Positions 52,146 to 60,761 of a stretch of 64,000 bases of DNA are shown piece after piece. Position 1 is the first letter of the stretch; every line of letters begins with the position of its first letter. The notes under the pieces were generated by a model, which made no database searches, had not been told where the DNA came from, and saw only the letters and a program-made list of their open reading frames with translations. The position numbers and the translations under genes were made by a program. The stretch comes from Mannheimia sp041807705 (GTDB taxonomy: Bacteria > Pseudomonadota > Gammaproteobacteria > Enterobacterales > Pasteurellaceae), in contig NZ_JBGTYY010000001.1 of the NCBI RefSeq assembly GCF_041807705.1, forward strand, positions 124,001 through 188,000, read 5' to 3'.

Positions 52146-53183
52146 TTGAGTAAACCAAAACTAACCCACAATCAGCAACGTAGAATAAAATCTAATCATC
52201 ATAAGCGCATCAATAAAAAAGAGGTGGAATGGCAAGATGATATGCTGGGCGAAACGCAGCAAGGCATAGTTGTAACCCGACACGTCAAACACGCTGATGT
52301 TGAAATGGAAAACGGTGAGATCTTTCGTTGTAATATCCGTCGTACGTTAAAAAATGTAGTCGTTGGCGATCAGGTTTCTTGGCGTAAAGGCAGCGAACAG
52401 CTACAGGGTATTAGTGGAGTGATTGAAGCGGTATTCCCTCGTAAAAATGAGCTTACCCGCCCAGATTATTATGATGGCATTAAAGTAATGGCATCAAATA
52501 TCGATCAGATCATCATCGTTTCCGCAGTTTTGCCTACGCTTTCGCTCAATATTATCGACCGCTATTTAGTGATTTGCGAAACCGCTAATATCCCTGCTCT
52601 TATTGTGCTGAATAAAATTGATTTACTTAATGAAACAGAACGACAAGAAGTTCAAGAGCAGTTAAAAATTTATGAAGATATTGGTTATGAAACCCTGTGC
52701 TTATCTGCCGATACAGGCGAGAATATGCAAGAATTGCACCAATATCTTGCAAAAGGCACGTCTATTTTTGTTGGACAATCGGGCGTTGGGAAGTCGAGCC
52801 TAATCAATCAGCTTCTGCCAGAGGTTAATGCACTAACAGGTTCTGTGAGCGATAATTCAGGTTTAGGGCAACATACTACCACCGCTTCACGTTTATATCA
52901 TTTAGCACAAGGCGGTCAATTAATCGACTCGCCGGGCATTCGTGAATTTGGCTTATGGCATTTAGAGCCTGAACAAATTACACTTGGCTATCGTGAGTTT
53001 CAATCTGTACTCGGTACTTGTAAATTCCGTGATTGCAAGCATAAAAATGATCCGGGCTGTGAACTAAGACAAGCGGTCGAAAATGGTCAAATTTCTGTAA
53101 TTCGGTTTGAAAATTACCATCGCTTAATCGAAAGCCTTTCTGAAACCAAAAGCCAACGCCATTTTAGAAAAGAAGAAGTATAA
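52146..53183 (+). CDS. rsgA: Ribosome small subunit-dependent GTPase RsgA
   Basis: A 345-residue circularly permuted GTPase for late 30S assembly. The N-terminal OB fold (EMENGEIFRCNIRRTLKN) comes first. G4 NKID is near residue 156, before G1 GQSGVGKSS near residue 210 and G3 DSPG near residue 260. The C-terminal zinc motif is CKFRDCKHKNDPGC. The gene begins with TTG at 52146 (MSKPKLTHNQQRRIKSNH), aligned with the family start. Heads the rsgA-rnhB-hinT-ycfL run. Confidence 0.97.
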   Translation: MSKPKLTHNQQRRIKSNHHKRINKKEVEWQDDMLGETQQGIVVTRHVKHADVEMENGEIFRCNIRRTLKNVVVGDQVSWRKGSEQLQGISGVIEAVFPRKNELTRPDYYDGIKVMASNIDQIIIVSAVLPTLSLNIIDRYLVICETANIPALIVLNKIDLLNETERQEVQEQLKIYEDIGYETLCLSADTGENMQELHQYLAKGTSIFVGQSGVGKSSLINQLLPEVNALTGSVSDNSGLGQHTTTASRLYHLAQGGQLIDSPGIREFGLWHLEPEQITLGYREFQSVLGTCKFRDCKHKNDPGCELRQAVENGQISVIRFENYHRLIESLSETKSQRHFRKEEV

Positions 53184-53185
53184 TA

Positions 53186-53782
53186 ATGAGTAAATTTATC
53201 TATCCAAATGCGAAATTGATTGCAGGTGTTGATGAAGTTGGGCGAGGCCCTTTGGTTGGGGCAGTGGTAACCGCTGCGGTTATTTTAGATCCAAATAATC
53301 CTATTGAAGGTTTAATGGATTCCAAAGAACTATCAGAAAAGAAACGCCTAGCATTAGCAGAAGAGATTAAAACAAAAGCCTTGAGTTGGTCACTTGGCAG
53401 AGCTGAACCTGCTGAAATTGATGAATTAAACATTCTTCACGCCACAATGCTGGCAATGCAGCGTGCGGTGGAAGGACTGCATATTCAGCCTGATTTCATC
53501 TTAGTCGATGGCAATCGACCACCGCTATTTTCTGTGCCTGCACAAGCGGTAGTTAAAGGCGATAGTTTAGTGGCTGAAATCAGTGCAGCTTCGATTATTG
53601 CCAAAGTAGCACGAGATCAAGAAATGGACGAATTGGATAAACAATTTCCACAGTACGGTTTTGCCAAGCACAAAGGCTATCCAACTAAATTACATTTTGA
53701 GAAATTAATTGAATTTGGAGCAACACCTTATCATCGCAAAAGTTTTGCTCCAGTGAAAAAAGTATTAGGCTTAATTGATTAG
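53186..53782 (+). CDS. rnhB: Ribonuclease HII
   Basis: A 198-residue enzyme that cleaves RNA in RNA:DNA hybrids and single ribonucleotides in DNA. The catalytic Asp and Glu are in IAGVDEVGRGPLVGAVV near residue 14. Further acids lie in LVDGNRPP and SIIAKVARDQEMDEL. It starts two bases after the rsgA stop codon. Confidence 0.97.
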   Translation: MSKFIYPNAKLIAGVDEVGRGPLVGAVVTAAVILDPNNPIEGLMDSKELSEKKRLALAEEIKTKALSWSLGRAEPAEIDELNILHATMLAMQRAVEGLHIQPDFILVDGNRPPLFSVPAQAVVKGDSLVAEISAASIIAKVARDQEMDELDKQFPQYGFAKHKGYPTKLHFEKLIEFGATPYHRKSFAPVKKVLGLID

Positions 53783-53794
53783 AAGGAAAATTCT

Positions 53795-54154
53795 ATGACA
53801 ACAGAATATCAAGAAACCATTTTTACTAAAATTATTAATAAAGAAATTCCTGCAAATATCGTCTATCAAGACGAGCTTGTTACAGCATTTCGTGATATTG
53901 CTCCACAAGCACCAACCCATATTCTGATTATTCCGAATAAATTTATTCCAACTGTGAATCACGTTATCACCGAAGATGAGTTAGCATTAGGACGTTTATT
54001 TACCGTTGCGGCAAAAATTGCCAAAGAAGAAGGTATTGCCGAAGATGGCTATCGACTAATTATGAATTGTAATAAAAACGCTGGGCAAGAAGTATTTCAT
54101 ATTCATATGCACTTACTTGGTGGGCAGAAATTAGGGCCGCTAGTGGCGAAATAA
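53795..54154 (+). CDS. hinT: HIT-family purine nucleoside phosphoramidase HinT
   Basis: A 119-residue protein starting TTEYQETIFTKIINKEIP. APTHILIIPNKFI follows, and the histidine triad VFHIHMHLLGG is near residue 103. Hydrolyses nucleoside phosphoramidates such as AMP-lysine. The hinT-ycfL order is the same as in E. coli. Confidence 0.96.
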   Translation: MTTEYQETIFTKIINKEIPANIVYQDELVTAFRDIAPQAPTHILIIPNKFIPTVNHVITEDELALGRLFTVAAKIAKEEGIAEDGYRLIMNCNKNAGQEVFHIHMHLLGGQKLGPLVAK

Positions 54155-54155
54155 T

Positions 54156-54527
54156 ATGCGTTTATCCTATTTTACTTTTGCAATTTTCTCGATTTTTTTG
54201 ACCGCTTGTGCCAGTAAGCCCGTAAGTTATTTACCCACAGGCTCAAAGCCGATCGTGAATATTGAGGAAGATATTGCACAAAAAGTTGAGCTCAATACCA
54301 ACGGCAAAACCTTTAGTACCACAAACTTAACTGATTTTCCGCTTAATGTGGTTTACAAGCTATTTTGGTACGATAAAGATGGCGTAACCCAATCGCCTGG
54401 CGGTATCTCTGAAAGCTCTGGCTGGCAAACTTTATGGCTACAACCAAAACAAAAACAAACAGTAGCATTAATTAAGCCTACTGAAGAAAGTCATAATTAT
54501 CGACTTTATTTACGCGGTGCAAGATAG
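54156..54527 (+). CDS. ycfL: YcfL family (DUF1425) lipoprotein
   Basis: A 123-residue lipoprotein. The signal peptide ends in the lipobox FLTAC near residue 18. The mature domain contains SGWQTLWLQPKQKQTVALI, as in YcfL. One base separates it from hinT. In E. coli lpoB follows ycfL; here a terminator follows instead. Function unknown. Confidence 0.9.
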   Translation: MRLSYFTFAIFSIFLTACASKPVSYLPTGSKPIVNIEEDIAQKVELNTNGKTFSTTNLTDFPLNVVYKLFWYDKDGVTQSPGGISESSGWQTLWLQPKQKQTVALIKPTEESHNYRLYLRGAR

Positions 54528-54529
54528 TA

Positions 54530-54557
54530 AAAAAGCAGAGTAAAAACTCTGCTTTTT
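54530..54557. terminator. Bidirectional terminator after ycfL
   Basis: A perfect 12-bp stem AAAAAGCAGAGT / ACTCTGCTTTTT with loop AAAA. It separates ycfL from the convergent hydrolase gene. Confidence 0.88.
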
Positions 54558-54563
54558 GTATCT

Positions 54564-55196
54564 CTAAGATTTCAAAAACGGATTACTTTGCTTTTCTCGC
54601 CCAATGGTGGTATGCGACCCGTGTCCGGGAACAATGATGAAATCATCATCTAAATCAAACATTTTAGTACGAATAGTTTCTAAAAGTTGATCATAATTTC
54701 CCATATAGAGATCGGTTCTTCCAATGCTGTCTTGGAATAAAACATCGCCACTAAAAGCGATTTTATTCTCAAAGTCAAAGAAACCGATATGACCCGGTGC
54801 GTGTCCCGGCAAGTGGCGAATATGATATTTCAATGCCCCTACTTCAACCACATAGCCTTCTTCTAGCCAGTGATCTGGATAAAATCCACTTACTGCTGGC
54901 AAGCCGAATTGCTGACACATTTCAGGTAAATGTTCAAATAACGGCTTGTCTGCAATATGAGAACCAAATACTTCAACATTAAAATGATCTCTTACCTTCT
55001 CAACCGCCATAATATGATCTAAATGGGCGTGGGTAATCAGTAATTTCTGCACCTTTAGATCTTGAGATTCCACGAATTGAATGATTCGGTCGGCATCATC
55101 GCCGGCATCAATAATCGCTGCATTTTTATCGTTATCCCAAATAACAGTACAGTTTTGCTGAAATGGGCTAACAGGAATAATTTGCAAATTAAACAT
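54564..55196 (-). CDS. MBL-fold metallo-hydrolase (YcbL-like)
   Basis: A 210-residue glyoxalase II-like hydrolase starting MFNLQIIPVSPFQQNCTVIW. The metal-binding HAHLDH motif is near residue 55, with LPGHAPGHIGFF and FSGDVLFQDSIGRTDL further on. In E. coli YcbL follows YcbK and LdtD, the same order as here. The substrate may be S-lactoylglutathione. The ATG at 55196 lies next to a USS core and lacks a clear Shine-Dalgarno sequence. Confidence 0.9.
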   Translation of the reverse strand: MFNLQIIPVSPFQQNCTVIWDNDKNAAIIDAGDDADRIIQFVESQDLKVQKLLITHAHLDHIMAVEKVRDHFNVEVFGSHIADKPLFEHLPEMCQQFGLPAVSGFYPDHWLEEGYVVEVGALKYHIRHLPGHAPGHIGFFDFENKIAFSGDVLFQDSIGRTDLYMGNYDQLLETIRTKMFDLDDDFIIVPGHGSHTTIGREKQSNPFLKS

Positions 55197-55212
55197 AAAA
55201 TATGACCGCTTG

Positions 55213-55767
55213 TTAGCCTTTCCAAGTACGAACAGGACCAGTATCAACGTGCACAAAATTACTGCGTGGATAGTAACCTACACCACCGTTATTTAAACTT
55301 TCTGCTGCCTGTCGTACTTTATTTAACGGTACACCAGAAACTTGGAAATCAATCGCTTTTCCAAGAATATGATAACTCTGACTTGCCACACCACGGCTTC
55401 TACGGCGAAGTTTTGCATTTGTTTGTGCTGAGCGATAGCCACTTAACACTAAAATTTCCGCATTACGGAAACCTAACCGACGCTGTAGCTGGTTAAGTTT
55501 TACAAATAATTTTGGATCAATCGCCTTAACTTGATTAATATGGCGATCTCGCATTAAATAGTTTAATTGCCCGAGATCCTGCTTATTTAACCCTGCTGCA
55601 CCGAATTTTGCCGTATAAGTATCACCCGTGTTCACATTACGAAAACGCAATGCTACCGGAGCCGGCGTAGAAAGTGCTGCCATTACTTGACCCGGCAGAA
55701 GGCTAGCCCCTAAAACAAGTCCGCCAAGTGATAACCACTTACGGCGTTGAACATCAATTTGTTTCAT
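55213..55767 (-). CDS. mepK: YcbK/MepK-like murein endopeptidase
   Basis: A 184-residue exported peptidase of the M15 (DUF882) family. The N-terminus has a twin-arginine signal (RRKWLSLGGLVLGAS). Zinc-binding residues lie in GYRSAQTNAKLRRRSRGVA, SYHILGKAIDFQV and NFVHVDTGPVRTW. The E. coli member (YcbK, MepK) cuts 3-3 cross-links, which LdtD makes. It sits between the YcbL-like gene and ldtD. Confidence 0.9.
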   Translation of the reverse strand: MKQIDVQRRKWLSLGGLVLGASLLPGQVMAALSTPAPVALRFRNVNTGDTYTAKFGAAGLNKQDLGQLNYLMRDRHINQVKAIDPKLFVKLNQLQRRLGFRNAEILVLSGYRSAQTNAKLRRRSRGVASQSYHILGKAIDFQVSGVPLNKVRQAAESLNNGGVGYYPRSNFVHVDTGPVRTWKG

Positions 55768-55888
55768 TTTTACCTCATAGGTTAGCTAATGATTTATAGA
55801 AAGTCGTTCCATTCTGAGCGAATTTCTATACACCATATTCAGCTAAAATTTAGAATCGTAAATTTATGTAAACTAAATTTGAAAAAAG

Positions 55889-55916
55889 TTCCAAGAAGAT
55901 CGAAATCTTCTTGGAA
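55889..55916 (-). terminator. ldtD terminator with TTCG tetraloop
   Basis: A perfect 12-bp stem TTCCAAGAAGAT / ATCTTCTTGGAA. On the minus strand the loop is TTCG, an exceptionally stable tetraloop, and the stem is followed by CTTTTTT. Confidence 0.85.
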
Positions 55917-55932
55917 ATTTATATTTAATCAA

Positions 55933-57459
55933 TTAAATAATACTTTTCAATTTACCCCAACTAATCGAGTATTGAGGAATTTTGGCATCAAAGTTATAAA
56001 TATCAGGGAGTGTTTGCACCTTTCCACCTTCAACCCAAGAGGTTACATAATATAAGTAAACCGGGTTATCTGAGCGAATTTGTGCTGATGTTGTTTTCTT
56101 ACTACCTAATACTTGGTTCTTTTTATCTACACTCCAACCGGCTTCTTTTAAGAGAATAGTAGCAAGTTCATCCGACTTAGCGACTCGCACACAACCGGAA
56201 CTTAAAGCACGGTTTGTTTTACCAAATAATCCTCTATTTGGTGTATCGTGTAAATAAATAGCATCTGAACTTGGCATATTAAATTTATAACGACCTAAAG
56301 CACTATCATCTCCTGCTTTTTGACGAATGCGATAAGGAGTACTTTTAGCATTTAAATATTGAGACCAGTTCACACTACGGGGATTTACTTTATTACCACT
56401 GCCATCAATAATCTCAAAACTCGCTCTATCCGCATAACCAGGGTCACGAGCTAATTTTGGCACAATATCTTTTGTCATAATGCTAGTTGGCACATTCCAA
56501 GGCGGATTTACAAGCACATTGCTTAATTTACTGTACATTACCGGTGTTTTACGATCTTCCCGTCCAACAATTACCTTAGATTGTAATGTTAGCTGACCAT
56601 CACGGAAGTAATATAATTGGTAGCTTGGAATATTTACAAAGATACCGTTACTAAAACTTGGAATAATACGTAAACGCTGTGCATTCAATGCCAGTTTATA
56701 AAAAGAAGAACCGTTAGCACTTTCTGCTGCTGTTTTACCTTTCTTCGTTTTACCTGAAGATGTTTCACCCGCCATCGCTAATACTCTATCTGCAGTATCA
56801 CGATACAAATGATTTCTAGGCACTAAATTCGTTACAAATTGACCTGAAGAACCATTTTTGACCGAGCTAACCCATTTACCGATTTGCTCTACCGATGGGG
56901 CTTTAGGAGAGTAGCTACCTAAGTTATACAACCAGCTATTCGCATTTTTAAATACGTTTTTGTTGTAGTAGAGATAATCTAAAAAGCCATCTGTCAGTAA
57001 AATATCCCGCCCTAAACCTTCAGGTTGATTTAAAATTTGTTGTAACGCTTTTGCTGATTTAGCCGATACACCACTTGCAGCAAACAGAGCATATTCTTTT
57101 AAAAATACTTTTTCTGCTGCTTTATCATTCCACATTGTAGAGAATTCACTCTCTAAATAAACTTTAGTTGTTGCTTGGTTAAGCAATAATGAATTTGCAC
57201 CAATTTCTTGTTTTACTCGTGCTTCCGCTTCTGCAAATTTTCTTGCTCGCTCTTGGCGAATTTGTTCTTGTGCCAGCGCATAATCGGCTTGCTTCACTAA
57301 TTCTGCTGCTCGAGCTTGTTGGACAGCAAAACTTAGTTGCGGTAAAATATTATCTTGCACAGAAGGTGCTTCAGCCTGAGTAAGTGTTACTGTTGCTGTT
57401 TCAGCTAAAGCTACACCTGAAAGCGCCATCATAATAGGTAATAATTTAAAGGTTCTCAA
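55933..57459 (-). CDS. ldtD: L,D-transpeptidase LdtD (YcbB family)
   Basis: A 508-residue periplasmic enzyme making 3-3 peptidoglycan cross-links. The signal peptide covers about residues 1-19 (ending ALA). An N-terminal scaffold rich in Ala/Gln/Glu is followed by the YkuD domain: VNPPWNVPTSI, then HDTPNRGLFGKTNRALSSGCVRV with the catalytic His and Cys near residue 430. The family otherwise has a peptidoglycan-binding insert; that region reads weakly here. It precedes the MepK-like hydrolase gene. Confidence 0.93.
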   Translation of the reverse strand: MRTFKLLPIMMALSGVALAETATVTLTQAEAPSVQDNILPQLSFAVQQARAAELVKQADYALAQEQIRQERARKFAEAEARVKQEIGANSLLLNQATTKVYLESEFSTMWNDKAAEKVFLKEYALFAASGVSAKSAKALQQILNQPEGLGRDILLTDGFLDYLYYNKNVFKNANSWLYNLGSYSPKAPSVEQIGKWVSSVKNGSSGQFVTNLVPRNHLYRDTADRVLAMAGETSSGKTKKGKTAAESANGSSFYKLALNAQRLRIIPSFSNGIFVNIPSYQLYYFRDGQLTLQSKVIVGREDRKTPVMYSKLSNVLVNPPWNVPTSIMTKDIVPKLARDPGYADRASFEIIDGSGNKVNPRSVNWSQYLNAKSTPYRIRQKAGDDSALGRYKFNMPSSDAIYLHDTPNRGLFGKTNRALSSGCVRVAKSDELATILLKEAGWSVDKKNQVLGSKKTTSAQIRSDNPVYLYYVTSWVEGGKVQTLPDIYNFDAKIPQYSISWGKLKSII

Positions 57460-57487
57460 CCTACTCTTCCTCTTATTATATTATTTA

Positions 57488-57519
57488 TAAAAAATAGACC
57501 GCTTAGTTACCTAAGCGGT
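57488..57519 (-). terminator. prc terminator
   Basis: ACCGCTTAG-TTAC-CTAAGCGGT forms a 9-bp stem built on a USS-like core. On the minus strand it is followed by CTATTTTTTAT, 28 bases beyond the prc stop codon. Confidence 0.75.
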
Positions 57520-57547
57520 AATATTTATGCGTATATTATAACCATAT

Positions 57548-59560
57548 TTATGGCTTTTTATCAATTTCTGACCAATCGATAACCATTTGTACCGCTTCTT
57601 TCAAGAAGAAATCAGGAGCTTCATAGTCTTTTGGTAAATCATCAATATTTTTCAATGCTTTCTTACCCTCTCTTGCAAAGCGTGCATTGATATCTTTCAA
57701 GCGTTTTTCATCATCAGCTTTTTCTTCTCTTAAACGTTCTTCCAAATTTAACGATAAGAATTTACGCCCATCACGCTCTTTACGAATTGTAATATTTTCG
57801 TTTAACACAATGAACTCCGGGTGCTTTGCAATACGATCTTCGTGTTTAGCTTTTAACGCTGAAACTGCATTACGCGCATTTCCCACTTCTTGATAAGTTG
57901 CTGCCAGTACCTTATCCCAAGGCAGTGCGTTATCTTCAAAACTTTCACCAGTTTTTTCCGCATTGATGATTTCAGGGAATTTAATATCCGCATCAACCCC
58001 TTTCAACTGAGTACTACCACCGTTAATACGATAGAATTTTTGAATTGTATATTGAATAAAACCTAACGGTTCCTTATCTAAGTCATACACAAAATTCAAT
58101 GAACGGCTTTGTTGCACTGTTCCTTTGCCGAAAGTTTGCTGACCAACAACAATTGCACGATTATAATCTTGCATTGCTGCAGCAAAAATTTCAGAAGCTG
58201 ACGCACTATGGCGATTAATCATTACCATAATTTTACCGTCATAAACGATTTTTGATTCTGGATCTTTGTGTACTTTGATGCGGTTAAAAGCATCTTGAAC
58301 TTGAACCACTGGTCCACCTTTAATAAACAATCCTGTTAAATTAATCACTTCCGTTAATGAACCACCGCCGTTCTCACGCAGATCAATAATTAAGCCTTCT
58401 ACATTTTGCTTATTCATATCTGCTAATAATTTACGCACATCTTCAGTTAGGCCAATGTAGAAAGTTGGAATTTTAATTACCCCAACACTTTTACCATCAA
58501 CTTTCTCAACGGTTAATTTAGCCGCACTGTCTTCAATTCGTACTTTATCACGCACAAGAGTAATAATTTTGGTTTTTCCGCCTTTTTCCGGCTCAATTTC
58601 TAAACGAACTTTTGTGCCTTTTTTACCTTTGATCTTATCGACCACATCATCTAAACGCCAGCCGATAACATCTTCAATAGCTCCTTTTTCACCTTGACCA
58701 ACACCAATAATCTTATCGCCCACAACAAGTTTCTTGCTTCGTGCAGCCGGAGCCCCTGGCACTAACGAACGAATGCTGGTTACATCATCTTCTTGAGTAA
58801 GCGTTGCCCCAATCCCTTCTAATGAAAGGTTCATACTTTCTTGGAATGCTTTAGCTGCACGAGGTGAAAGATAGCTGGTATGCGGGTCGATCTCACGAGA
58901 AAATGAATTCAAGTAAGTTTGTAAAATATCGTCTGCTTTAACTTGTGTTAAACGCTTAATCGCAAAGTTATAACGCTTGGTTAAAGTTTTCTTGATTTCA
59001 GGCCATTTTTTATCTTTCAGATATAAATTGATAATGTCATTTTTAACACGCTGTTCCCAGAGTGTATTAGCTTCTTCTACTGTAGTTGGGAATGGCGCTT
59101 TTTCACGATCAATTTCAATTTGGTCACTACCTTTCAAATCAGGTTCTTTATCTAACAAAGACAACGCATAGCTATAACGCTCGTAACGGCGTTTCGACAT
59201 CAATTCATACATTGCAAATGCGGCATCTAATTTACCTGCATAAAGATCATCATCTAAAGACGCTGCATATTTGCTACGCATTTCTTCTACATCGGATTGC
59301 AGGAAAGTATTATGAGAAGCATCAAGCCAATCAATGTAACGATCAAAAATTTTATGTGCAAACTCATCATTTAACTGGAATTTATGGTAATGAGATTGCG
59401 TTAAACGAGCCGTTACACGCTTTGTGGATAAGCTATGTTGCTCGGTTGGTTTTGGGATAACGATTGCACTTTCTTTCATATCAGGTTGCACAGCAATGGC
59501 ATTACCGGCGAAGAAACCTAATGTAACTGCAAAAATCGTATTTAATTTTTTTAATTTCAT
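57548..59560 (-). CDS. prc: Carboxy-terminal processing protease Prc (Tsp)
   Basis: A 670-residue periplasmic serine protease. The signal peptide ends near residue 23. A helical N-terminal domain is followed by a PDZ domain (LEGIGATLTQEDDVTSIRSL, then VVGDKIIGVGQG). The catalytic Ser is in NRHSASASEIFAAAMQDY and the Lys in QQTFGKGTVQQ. A C-terminal helical region completes the protein. It degrades or trims envelope proteins, including hydrolases such as MepS in E. coli. It follows proQ, as in E. coli. Confidence 0.97.
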   Translation of the reverse strand: MKLKKLNTIFAVTLGFFAGNAIAVQPDMKESAIVIPKPTEQHSLSTKRVTARLTQSHYHKFQLNDEFAHKIFDRYIDWLDASHNTFLQSDVEEMRSKYAASLDDDLYAGKLDAAFAMYELMSKRRYERYSYALSLLDKEPDLKGSDQIEIDREKAPFPTTVEEANTLWEQRVKNDIINLYLKDKKWPEIKKTLTKRYNFAIKRLTQVKADDILQTYLNSFSREIDPHTSYLSPRAAKAFQESMNLSLEGIGATLTQEDDVTSIRSLVPGAPAARSKKLVVGDKIIGVGQGEKGAIEDVIGWRLDDVVDKIKGKKGTKVRLEIEPEKGGKTKIITLVRDKVRIEDSAAKLTVEKVDGKSVGVIKIPTFYIGLTEDVRKLLADMNKQNVEGLIIDLRENGGGSLTEVINLTGLFIKGGPVVQVQDAFNRIKVHKDPESKIVYDGKIMVMINRHSASASEIFAAAMQDYNRAIVVGQQTFGKGTVQQSRSLNFVYDLDKEPLGFIQYTIQKFYRINGGSTQLKGVDADIKFPEIINAEKTGESFEDNALPWDKVLAATYQEVGNARNAVSALKAKHEDRIAKHPEFIVLNENITIRKERDGRKFLSLNLEERLREEKADDEKRLKDINARFAREGKKALKNIDDLPKDYEAPDFFLKEAVQMVIDWSEIDKKP

Positions 59561-59633
59561 TTTCTATTCCAATCTACAAGCGGTCATAAAATGACAAAAA
59601 TTAGCAAAGGGTGTATTTACTACGCCCCACATT

Positions 59634-60164
59634 TTATTTACGACCAAATTTACTTGCTAAAGCCGCTAATTTTTCCTCTGATGCCTTAGCTGAATTATCT
59701 GATTTTGCTTTGTTCGCTTTAGATTCTGCACGTTTTTTAGCATTCTCTTCACGAGCTTTTTGTTTAAAGAATTCTTTACGTTGTTCTTTACGCTCTTGTG
59801 CTTTACGTTCTGCAACAACAGCTTTGGCTGCTGCTAGAGTATCTGCTGCGTGATCTGCTTCTTCTTCAGTAACTACACCTGCTTCTTCGCCTTGTAATCC
59901 TACACGAGCAACATTCGCTTGGCTTGCCGCTAAATAACGCCAAGAGTTTGTATAGTTGCGAAGCACTTGGCGTAATAAGGTTTTACTTACTTTTTCATCA
60001 TCTTTTAACGCTTCTGCTAACTCTTGGAAAAGTCCTACCTTTAATGGTTTTGCCTCACCCTCCACACTAAAACAAAGTGGAAATTTCTCTGCTAAATACG
60101 CAATCACTTCCTTTGTACTTGGATTTGTTTTATTGTGAGTTTGTTCTACTTGTTGTTCCGACAT
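59634..60164 (-). CDS. proQ: RNA chaperone ProQ, short form
   Basis: A 176-residue RNA-binding protein. The FinO/ProQ domain covers about residues 10-125 (TKEVIAYLAEKFPLCFSVEGEAKPLKVGL, VLRNYTNSWRYL). A basic, Ala/Lys/Glu-rich tail (about residues 126-176) ends KLAALASKFGRK. The E. coli protein is 232 residues, with a C-terminal Tudor-like domain that is absent here. It precedes prc with 73 bases between. Confidence 0.93.
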   Translation of the reverse strand: MSEQQVEQTHNKTNPSTKEVIAYLAEKFPLCFSVEGEAKPLKVGLFQELAEALKDDEKVSKTLLRQVLRNYTNSWRYLAASQANVARVGLQGEEAGVVTEEEADHAADTLAAAKAVVAERKAQERKEQRKEFFKQKAREENAKKRAESKANKAKSDNSAKASEEKLAALASKFGRK

Positions 60165-60498
60165 AATAAGTTCCGTTAATAAAAATTCGAGAATTTGCTA
60201 AGTTAAAATCTAACTCGATACTATATTTGATTTATAAGGCTTCGTCCATATAAATCGCATATTCCTATTATAAAAACGATAGACTATTTTTCATTTGAAT
60301 GTTCAGAAAAGTATAAAAATAATTTGATTAAAAAATGAATAAATGCTCTAATGGCAAAAGCTGTTCGTGCGTTAATTAAAGTTGAATCTTTTTAGTTATT
60401 TTCTTCAATAAATATTGGGTAAGTGATTGATAGATACGCCTGTAATATCCCGTTTAGCTATCTTTTATCACTTTTTACATTTATATGAGGAAAATCCT
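60165..60498 (+). promoter_or_regulatory. Long leader region of the cold-shock gene
   Basis: No gene is visible in these 334 bases. Close to the cold-shock start codon lies a hairpin: AAGTGAT (60421) with ATCACTT (60467), and inside it GATAG with CTATC. Long structured leaders that refold at low temperature are typical of cspA-type genes. A promoter for the divergent proQ must also lie here. Confidence 0.4.
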
Positions 60499-60711
60499 AT
60501 GTCAGCAGTTACTGGTACAGTGAAATGGTTCAATGCAACTAAAGGTTTTGGTTTTATCACCCCTGATCAAGGTGGCAAAGATGTGTTCGTTCACTTCTCT
60601 GCAATTGAAGCAAACGATGGTTACCGCACATTAGCAGATGGTGCAAAAGTTCAATTTGAAATCCAAGATTCAGAACGTGGTGCATCAGCCGTAAACGTGA
60701 AAACAATCTAA
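60499..60711 (+). CDS. CspA-family cold-shock protein
   Basis: A 70-residue single-stranded nucleic-acid chaperone with one cold-shock domain. RNP1 is KGFGFI (residues 15-20) and RNP2 is VFVHF (about residues 29-33). It resembles CspA/CspC/CspE more than CspD. The ATG at 60499 has TGAGGAAAATCCT upstream, while the open frame before it is leader. A terminator follows. Confidence 0.96.
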   Translation: MSAVTGTVKWFNATKGFGFITPDQGGKDVFVHFSAIEANDGYRTLADGAKVQFEIQDSERGASAVNVKTI

Positions 60712-60728
60712 TTAATACGATTTCAACG

Positions 60729-60757
60729 AAAATGCCGACACAATGTCGGCATTTTTT
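60729..60757. terminator. Terminator between the cold-shock gene and the HcaT-like gene
   Basis: A perfect 12-bp stem AAAATGCCGACA / TGTCGGCATTTT with a 3-base loop and flanking T residues. It serves the cold-shock gene and possibly the convergent transporter gene. Confidence 0.88.
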
Positions 60758-60761
60758 ATAC

